Part shown: positions 56,174 through 64,000 of the stretch, piece by piece
Position numbering within the stretch: the first letter of the stretch is position 1
How the letters are laid out: each line of letters opens with the position of its first letter
Source: Patiria miniata
Taxonomy: Eukaryota; Echinodermata; Asteroidea; Valvatida; Asterinidae
Length of the DNA stretch: 64,000 bases
Reading direction: 5' to 3'
Assembly: GCF_015706575.1 (NCBI RefSeq)
Contig: NW_024037072.1
Location: 17,671,162-17,735,161, forward strand
Translations under genes and position numbers: made by a program
Notes under the pieces: generated by a model
What the model saw: the letters and a program-made list of their open reading frames with translations, nothing else
Database searches by the model: none
What the model was told of the DNA's origin: nothing

Positions 56174-59100
56174 AGAACGCTTTTCTGACATTTTGCATTG
56201 GAGGTATGATCTGTTGAATTCGAATTATAAATAAATAGATATTGTGACAATTAGGGAGGGGGTGGCGTGGACAATTGATGGTTCTGTCATTGAGACACTC
56301 TAAATTTTCTCAAAAAATAATGATCCAGGTAAACGTACGTAAAATGTACAGCATTGGGAAATCATAGGAATACTGCACTGAGCCAAACACAATGATACCA
56401 TTTTGAAGTGAACATTTACGATTCTGTATATCATGTTAATCGTCATGCCCAAACACAACCATTGTGACCACCCAGCCAAAAATCCTGTCGGTTGTAAATG
56501 TCGTATTAGATCCTTTGACACATTATAAACCCCTAGGCCTAATGCTCCTGTCAGGTGAGGCAAATTAAATGACCTGTCGGGGACTCCTCTTTGTATTGAA
56601 CAGAATTAATTACGCAATGTAGCTTTATACAAGGTCAGAGTATTGTGTCATTATGGAGGCAGTGTGTATTGATTCATCTTAAGAAGTTAAGTTAAAGACA
56701 GGTTGAGATTGGCAAAAAGTTTTTGTGTAATCAACTAAAAGTGATCCCCATTAATCCTGAGCAATCGTTAATATCAGAAGCACAGGAATATATTCCAAAA
56801 GCTATTGTCTGAACGTCATTTAAGTTGCCCCCCCCCCCTCCCCCCACCCATTGCTTCCTTGATCTGTGTTCTCATAATAATTATTAACCTCTGCAATGAA
56901 TGCTTTTTAAAGGCCATGTTAAAATACCTCATTGTCATCCAACCTGGTGGCATTTTCTCACACTAGTCTGCTTCTAAGACTTAATTAAACAAGTGAGATA
57001 GTCAACAATTAGGTTTTTGGTAACTTGTTTTGGGGAAATAGTGATGTCTTCCCCCTTCCCCTCTATTTTGCATCCCCTGCTACAGACTAAGATACTGTGC
57101 CCCTCCCCTACCTCTACTCTCAGACTTATTCCACCGCCATTGCAAGTACGATACAAATCACTCTATTAGCCGCAGATAGTGGTGTGTATTCAGAATCAGA
57201 GTTGATCTTAAAAGATCAAGGCACAGGGAAGTCAAAATCGCCAATCAAATATTTAACTTTGGGGGCCTGAGTCCTCATGATGTGTACCTGTTCCTTTGGA
57301 AAATCTGAGCTACCAATTCTGCTCCCAATAAGTGCGGTATTCTTGGTCAAACATTTGCCCTACAGATTTTGTATGACTGACACTCCTGCTTTTAAGCCTT
57401 ACAGCAAAGCCCACAACTGCCGCATTTAACAGGCAAACAGAGAAAATGATTATAAACAATCCTACTGAAAATATGCCCGCCCCATGCTGCTACAAGGTCT
57501 GTTGTCAAATGTTTACAACATTTCCATGAATTGAAAAGGTTTTACAACCAACTTCGATGGTATCCAGGCACTGGGAAATTAAACAACTCTAGAAATCTTT
57601 CAAAAAAAGGATTCTAAGGCAACTGAATTTGTGGTTTTAGTGTTTCTTGGCACACTGCAAATAGTTTCTGTGGAAAATGTAATTTGAAGTGAGTCAACAC
57701 GTGTTCTAGGGGAAAGTCTTATCCTATATCTCCTCCGCCTGAAAAAAAGATCATGTTTTTCTTACATCGATTTCTCTCCTGCATTTCTCATCAGCATTTC
57801 TCTCAAAGCTATTTTGATTGATTGCAAAGCTGCTTTTAGTAAAAAAAAATAGCTGAATTCACAGCAGATCTCTTCTGGAACATATCTGAATTTTTTCCCG
57901 AACTCTTTTACTAGTATTGAAATCAGGTCCAGTAAGCAAAGAACTGGTTTATTTACTTTATCCCTGGGAAAGTTTCATATCCAATAAACAACTGGAAATA
58001 GTACCCATAAATTATGCAATTCTCTCCAATTTGATGATTCTGGCCAAGCAAGAATGAACTTGGCAAGGCTGAGCTATTCTGATAAATCTGGCAATGCCAA
58101 GCCATCACACTGAATTTCCCAGGGGACCCATTCAGTTGGCATGTAAACACAATCTTATTACTGGCTTATGAAAGCTAAATTTTGCAGATAATGCCTGAAA
58201 ATTCTAGACAATTTTTTGTTCCTTTTTTATTATCTACATGTGTCTGTGAATTGTTAGCTAAGTGCATTACCCCAACCAACTGCTAAAAAATTGTCATGTA
58301 ATGACAGGCGCGGATCTAGAGGGGTTTTTTTTTCAACCCACCCCCCCCCCCCCAGCTCTGTCAAAAAAAAAATCATACAAATTCATAAAAAATAAGTCGA
58401 AACCCCCCCCCCCCCCCCAAAAAAAAATTATACTGGTATAATGTCCGCCTGTTCAAAATACGGTACACCATTCTGTAATCTAGTGTTAATAATCGTCGAA
58501 TTTGAACAGTGCCCCCTTTTGAAATATGGTACCAGCCCCCACACCCCCCCCCCCCCATTTTTTTATTTTACTATTATTTTGATAATTAACCCATTTTTGT
58601 CAGGCAAAAGATTGCATTCCAAACAAATCTTAACTCATCCATGCCAAACAGCGTATTTCGAAAGTTTAGGCTACCGGTTCAATCTTAGTTCAATGCAATT
58701 CTTCTTTTATTCCCCTCCACAACCCGCAACAAACACAGCACGCAGGAGTTGCAAAATAAATACTTCAGAGGGTTAGTTTTTGTTGGAATCCAGGAATTTG
58801 TTTGAAGGACTCTCATTAAAGTACATGTACATGTAGCAAACAGAACCATTTTTAGTATAAAGACAAGTTACCTAAAGCCCAATTTTTCAGCAAATATAAC
58901 AACAACTTGTTTCACTTCATTTTTTCTTATAATGTGTGAAATATAACTGATGGAACTGCATGAGCAAAGAGGGTAAGGGAATGCTTTAAAGTTGTAATGT
59001 ACGAATGTTTAGACACAAAGATAAAAAATATGTATATAAATCAAAATTACTCCCTTTCCCCAGAGGAACATCATCCAACTAAACAACACAGCCATCACAA

Positions 59101-59348
59101 TTTCACAAACTACTGTACTATCCCGCTAAAGTATAATGAGCTAGACCCTTCTGCACTAACTGATCTTTTAACATCAACGGCTGACCACATAATAGAGGTC
59201 CCCTCATTATACCCCCTCCTTCAACAATTAGTACCTAGTGTAAAAAGACTGCTTTTACAATGGAAACTACCTCCATCCCAGCAATGAGCCCCTTGTGAAT
59301 TGACAGGGGAAATAGACCCAAGGACCACACAGAGGGGGTGGGGATGGA
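56174..59348. other. Non-coding stretch, no gene recognised
   Basis: A possible decayed transposon at 58305-58452 begins CAGGCGCGGATCTAG, like the end of the element at 29180, and closes near 'gtccgcctg'. No target duplication is visible. Poly-C tracts lie near 56828, 58340, 58405 and 58545. Nothing coding is recognised. Confidence 0.45.
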
Positions 59349-59615
59349 AGAGGGCGGATCCAGGGGGGCCAAAGGGGGCCATGATCCCCCCCCCCCCAAA
59401 AAAAAACGAAACCAATTTTCTTTTCTTTTTTATGTGACATCGCAATAAAGGCAGGCAATGCCGAGTACACCACCATCTTTTCCTCAAAAAAACATTGGTT
59501 AAAGTGGTCAGAAATTGCCTCAGATCGCACCACAGAGCATCTAGAATCCACTTTTTTGGGGGACCAAATTTCCCCCCCCCCCCCAAAAAAAAATTGTGTT
59601 CTGGATCCGCCCTTG
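59349..59615. mobile_element. hAT-like MITE, copy 3 (internally deleted)
   Basis: A 267 bp copy with a perfect 8-bp duplication GGGATGGA (59341-59348 and 59616-59623). It ends CTGGATCCGCCCTTG; its first bases have drifted from CAAGGG. It lacks ~60 bp found in copies 1 and 2, including the 'ggggcccttaagcgggcccc' palindrome. The other internal blocks are near-identical. Confidence 0.85.
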
Positions 59616-59640
59616 GGGATGGATGGAATACAAGTTGGTC

Positions 59641-60163
59641 TTAAAGGGAATATACAACATTTGCAAACATCGAAAAATAAAACTACCAAGTTTTGGCGAA
59701 ATACCTTAATAGGATGTTGGTAAATGACAGTCTAAAGCATCCTGTAAAATTATGGCACCTGGTATACTGTCATTTTCAAGAAAAGTGGTATTTTTGTATC
59801 AATTTCCAACGCTGATCGGCCGATCAGCGTTGGAAACAACTGGCTTTTTTTTCAAATACTGGCCCCAATTGACCATTGCACTTGTTTGCAATCGATTACA
59901 AACCTATGAACGGGTACGAGCCAGCTAGACTGGTTCCCTGACCTTACAATTCACCAATGTATGTAAACTGCTCTGTTTCTTCTTATATGGAGTCAGGGAA
60001 CCAGACTACAGGAAAATGATCGTTTTTCTTGGTTTTTATAGCATTTTCGAACCCAAAACCTCAAAAAAAGTCAGTGTAACTATATTTGCTATATATTTCC
60101 GATCCCCCAATTCCATCCATTTCTGAAAATTACAGCAAAAGCAAATGATGTATATTCCTTTAA
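59641..60163 (+). mobile_element. T2/Kolobok-like MITE, copy E
   Basis: A 523 bp copy with TTAA at both ends, only 25 bp from the hAT-like MITE copy 3. The palindrome at 59806-59833 is perfect and identical to that of copy D. Confidence 0.87.
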
Positions 60164-62572
60164 TCTGGACTTCTGTGGTCTATAACCACTGATGATGATC
60201 CACTCAAATTTAAAAGTTGCCTGAGATTTCTGTCCACATGATAATCTAAAATAGTAGTATAAACTATCTAGCTATCCAAATGCACTAGGGGTATGCATCG
60301 GGTACCTGACTGCTGATGTCAGGAACCGGTTTCAGATTACGGGGTATCCGTAACCAACTTTACGAATTACTTACCGGTAGTTACTTCTCAGACAATTAAA
60401 AAGAAGGTTTTGAATGTCATCTGTGGGAATTTTCAACTTGAAAACCAGCTTCTATTGAAAATCAAAACAGATTTTACATTTACACATGTGCATTTTAACG
60501 TGCAACGAATGGCGCTCGCGAAAGTTGCAGTTTACACCGTAAGCTAGTATAAAGCCCTTCAGACAACTTCCGGGATTTGAATTTTGGGGTGGGGTTTCTT
60601 CTACCCATGTTTTACTTCAAGGGCATTGCACCGAGGTGCAACATTAATGTACAGAAACACTCTGGTTTGTCAATTGTGCCTGTTGATTTTTCCAAAAGAT
60701 TTATATTTTTATAACCTCAGCCTTTGTTTCTTAAAGCCCAGAGTTTTCCCCACAACCCAAACCCTGCCCCTTATTGTAGGCAAATCTCATCATGGCCCGA
60801 CTGACAGTCTTTCTGGATCTCGTCTTTAACAAGGACTGAAATTCTTGGTCTTAAAAACTGCTAATCCTTCCAGCTCTTTCAGTCTTCCCAATCTGACCAT
60901 TAGGTTTTAACCCTTCAGCCTCAATGCATTGATCACAGAGCACAGAGACAGTCCCCACAGTATCTCAAGATCTACAGAAAAACTATTTCCCTTATACTGT
61001 TGAGCATCGAATGGCCTTCGAAGTTCTATTCTGCCTTTGGTTATGTCTGTGAAGATTTGCACATTTGCTCCTCATTTGCCAATCTGAAGAATGCAGAGTC
61101 AGTATTTTAAGCATGGAGGTTGTGAAGAAAAGCCAGAGCTCCTAATGTCCCTGAGGGGATGGAGAGGCGTTGCAAATGATGATGCTAGGAGTCTAACTCC
61201 ATTCAACCTCATTTAGATTTTTAGATTTAACTATCTATGGCACACAGGTGACAGGTCTATAGAGCAGGAATTTGCAGTAATTCTCCTGAAGAAGCTTGAG
61301 CCATAAGGGAAGGGCAGAGGGCAAAGGGGACTTTTCCCCAGACTCTTTTGGAAAATTATGTCCTCCCCCTCCCATCACTTACCGTGCCCTCCCCCTTCCA
61401 CCACTATCTTGAGAGACACAGAAAAAAAACAGTTAGCAAAACTTGCACGTGCATATGATGAAAACTCAACAATTATAATACAAACCACAGGGAGCTGACT
61501 CATTACACCATTAATTCAGTTGTTATAACCTTCACAACTCACAAGTAGGAAGTACTTGTAAATGGAGCCCGGAGGCTGGATGGCAGGTGTTTTGTTCACA
61601 AAACTGGTGCTATTACTTAGCCTCATTGGTTATTCACACCTGTGATTATGTGCTGGGAATAATTTAATAACACAAAATTACTACAACCTTCTAAACAGTG
61701 CACACAATTAGGTTAAGTCAGGCAAAAACATTTTGGATAGGCCTACTTCACATTTAAATTACTAAAACCTCAGAACTTTACCATGTTTACACTCTTGAGT
61801 AAGCCCTGTGTACGTCTTGAATCATGCTTCTTCACGCTAACTTATTTTTCCTTTCAGCTGCTATAGTCAATTGGAAGAAAATTTTCTATCGTTCTATGTC
61901 CTTGGGACTTTCTATGATTTCTTCAGCGTTCTCTGTATAAGTGTGCATTTTACCCAGGTCAATTATTCGACTTTTTTTTTAGCAGGAGCGGAAATTTGTT
62001 TTAATGAGGGTACTTAAATGCATACACTGAAAGGGCTTAGCCCTAACAATATGTGTCAGAGGGCAATGCAAGAAGGCAAGGAAGAGTCCAAGCAGTGTCT
62101 AAAGGATCCAATAAGACCACTTCAGATTGCAGACACCCCCCACACACACACCCTTTCAGAAAAGAAGTTTGCATTGGTGAGAGGGTCTAGACTGCATGAT
62201 CTGGAGACTGGGCAAATATGTCTATGGTCACATTTTTTCCACTTTCTGAGATTTGGAAGGGGCTTGAGCAGATCAGTGGAAGGCAAAACTTCAATTCTAA
62301 AATCATCTTCTGACAAAATCTCATCATTGAAGATACTGTTTCAGTTTGTAGTACTTTATTAGATTTGAACTGGACAAACCACCCTGGCAAGCCTAGTGTA
62401 TGTTGCAAGCAGGAGGTTGTGGGTTTAATTTATTTTCTAGCAAGCCCTTGAACAGCACTAAATATGCTTTTAAAAATTATGTCAGTTAATGAAGGGAAAT
62501 GCCCAAAATTACTTTGGGGGTCAACAGTGGTCAGCACTAATGTTCACTGATGGCTGGTGATATGCACTGGCA
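60164..62572. other. Gene-poor stretch with one dispersed repeat
   Basis: About 60286-60616 is a diverged copy of the repeat at 49807-50180. Otherwise it is AT-rich with short open frames only. A 25-base block at about 61382-61406 (minus strand) has an excellent acceptor and a donor around it but is too short to assign. Confidence 0.45.
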
Positions 62573-62995
62573 TTAAAGTAGAGTATATCATTTGCAGCTA
62601 TCCAAAAAGTAACTGACGAAAGTATTGTTGAAAAACATTCTTGGTTTAAAGATAGTAGGCCTAATTGCATAAACTCCCTGTGAATTTATTCTTTCTTTAA
62701 AATGCGTTTTTGGAGTATATATTCCATGGACGAATTTGGCAAAGCCGCAAATGGGTGCACGCAAGCATTGACATGACACACATGTGCACGCGGTTGCTAT
62801 AATTTGTCGGTTCAGTGTGTGACATCGCGTAGCTGCAATCTGCTAAAATGAGACTGTGTCCCAGATGCTGGTTTCAGGGACAATTCAAAACATGACCTTG
62901 CAACTTTTGAACTGAAACGAGATCCTAGAATTTTGTTTTACAAGCATCACTGAGCTAAAACTTCATCAGGTTAGTTGTAAAGCACCCTTCTTTAG
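62573..62995 (-). mobile_element. TTAA-type MITE family 2, copy 2
   Basis: An inverted, diverged copy of 33833-34263. TTAA is at 62573-62576. Shared motifs on the minus strand include 'agctgcaaatgatatactct', 'gatgtcacacactgaaccga' and 'acaactaacctgatgaa'. The right end is eroded. Non-coding. Confidence 0.6.
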
Positions 62996-64000
62996 ATTTT
63001 GAGCACTCGTGTTGCTTCAAATGAAAAAAAAAATGCACAAATGATGCCTACTCTACATTTAAAGAAAATATGCTCAGCAATTCACTTACACTATAGAATT
63101 CAGTTTCAGATCTGGCATTACATTTCTACAGTACACAAAAGTATTATCCGAACTGAAAGCAGATTTTCTTGCTTTATGATTCATTCAGCAATAAGTATAC
63201 TGCATCTGTACACCTTCTAACCTTCGGAAAGCTGAAAGTTCCCAACTCAGCCAAGCACATAAAGAATAAATTTGCACGCTCCAGTGCTTGCCTATGTCTG
63301 TTCGCATAAGTGTTAACACTAATCAATGGCAGGATGGCTGGCATAAAAAGAAAACAGTACACAGGGGTGGAAGTCATTGTAAATATCAAATAATGATGAG
63401 TGTTGGTATATGTGGGCTAAGAATGCGTGGGTGAAGGATAAAGGACAGGTGATATGTTTACTAAATCATTATTGACAAATGCATCGGGGGACAAAGCGGG
63501 CTTGCTTTCCTGCTTGTACAGGAGAAGGTGCTTGAAAGGATTTCTTTCAGAAAAGCTTACAGTATACAGGTATCTGTGAATCGGTGGGATACTTGGCTGG
63601 ATTTGGACAGCATAGTGCAATGCAGCCAAAAAAGGCCATACAACGGCAATGGAATTCAGCACAGAATGGACATATTATATACCCGCAGGTGTTGCAGAAT
63701 TATTGAAAGAACACGTAGCTATCAATCATGTGAGAAATAGTACCTTTTCAAACTTTAGATACGTAGAGTGGTGCAATTGCATGCATGTAAGTATTTTTGT
63801 GCAAAAAGTGTGCAATTAGCACATCAATCCACACCAGGCATTGGTACATTCGGTCCATGAAGTGTAACATGGTTTGATCATATTTATTTTCCTCTAAAGA
63901 CTTTTTTAATATCTCTGATGTGATATGATTTATTCTTTGCACAAAGTCAAAGACGTGTCTGTAACTGAAATATTTACATGTTCTGCAAATGCCACTGTTA
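62996..64000. other. Non-coding stretch, no gene recognised
   Basis: Only short open frames without family similarity or convincing splice sites are present up to the window edge. Confidence 0.4.

Noticed and set aside
61382-61406. 25-base micro-exon with a strong acceptor (ctgtgtctctcaag) and donor (gtaagt) on the minus strand
   Set aside because: Too short to test by translation, and no neighbouring exons were found to fix a frame.

Overview
The window looks like metazoan nuclear DNA from a marine invertebrate, most likely a deuterostome such as an echinoderm or hemichordate. This is inferred from AT-rich sequence with long introns, one long intron-split extracellular-matrix gene, single-exon GPCRs in a local cluster, tRNA-derived SINEs with (AAT)n tails, and many short non-autonomous DNA transposons (T2/Kolobok-like, hAT-like, PIF/Harbinger-like, Tc1/mariner-like). 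The species cannot be fixed from the sequence alone. No rRNA or tRNA gene, CRISPR array, prokaryotic operon or LTR/retroviral coding region was seen.

Main gene: a minus-strand ADAMTS-like/papilin-family gene. Its exons run from right to left and their intron phases join in one frame: 44056-43852 (Cys-rich end and start of spacer), 42569-42397 (spacer), 41262-41099 (end of spacer), 39431-38303 (long Pro/Asn/Gln/Ser-rich linker ending in the first half of a TSP1 repeat), 25848-25719 (second half of that TSP1) and 18830-18626 (next TSP1 and the start of another). The 5' exons (signal peptide, first TSP1, rest of the Cys-rich part) and the 3' exons are not visible and probably lie outside the window. 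The protein should be a secreted matrix glycoprotein. The long linker exon contains a one-base reading-frame break in its Asn-Pro repeat, near 38580.

GPCR pair: between the left edge and 18.6 kb lie two head-to-head, single-exon rhodopsin-class receptor genes (10485-9424 minus; 13471-14889 plus). They share nearly identical blocks through TM1-TM4 and differ elsewhere. Their C-terminal tails end in a repeated peptide built around EQIELQEIH. In the plus-strand gene this repeat is part of the reading frame. Behind the stop of the minus-strand gene the same unit has become a non-coding minisatellite of about ten copies (8316-9426), and an orphan copy lies at 18.25-18.55 kb. If the matrix gene continues to the left, both receptors sit inside one of its introns.

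The remaining sequence is intron or intergenic DNA rich in mobile elements. There are five copies of a ~523 bp TTAA-flanked MITE carrying a 28-base palindrome that stays symmetric between copies, three copies of an ~270-325 bp hAT-like MITE with 8-bp target duplications (one nested in a second hAT-like element), several fold-back elements, two PIF/Harbinger-like MITEs, a pogo/Tigger-like MITE and four SINEs. One plus-strand exon-like fragment (51961-52167) resembles the N-terminal part of Crypton-derived (DUF3504-type) proteins. Sequence to the right of 44.1 kb is gene-poor apart from weak exon candidates.
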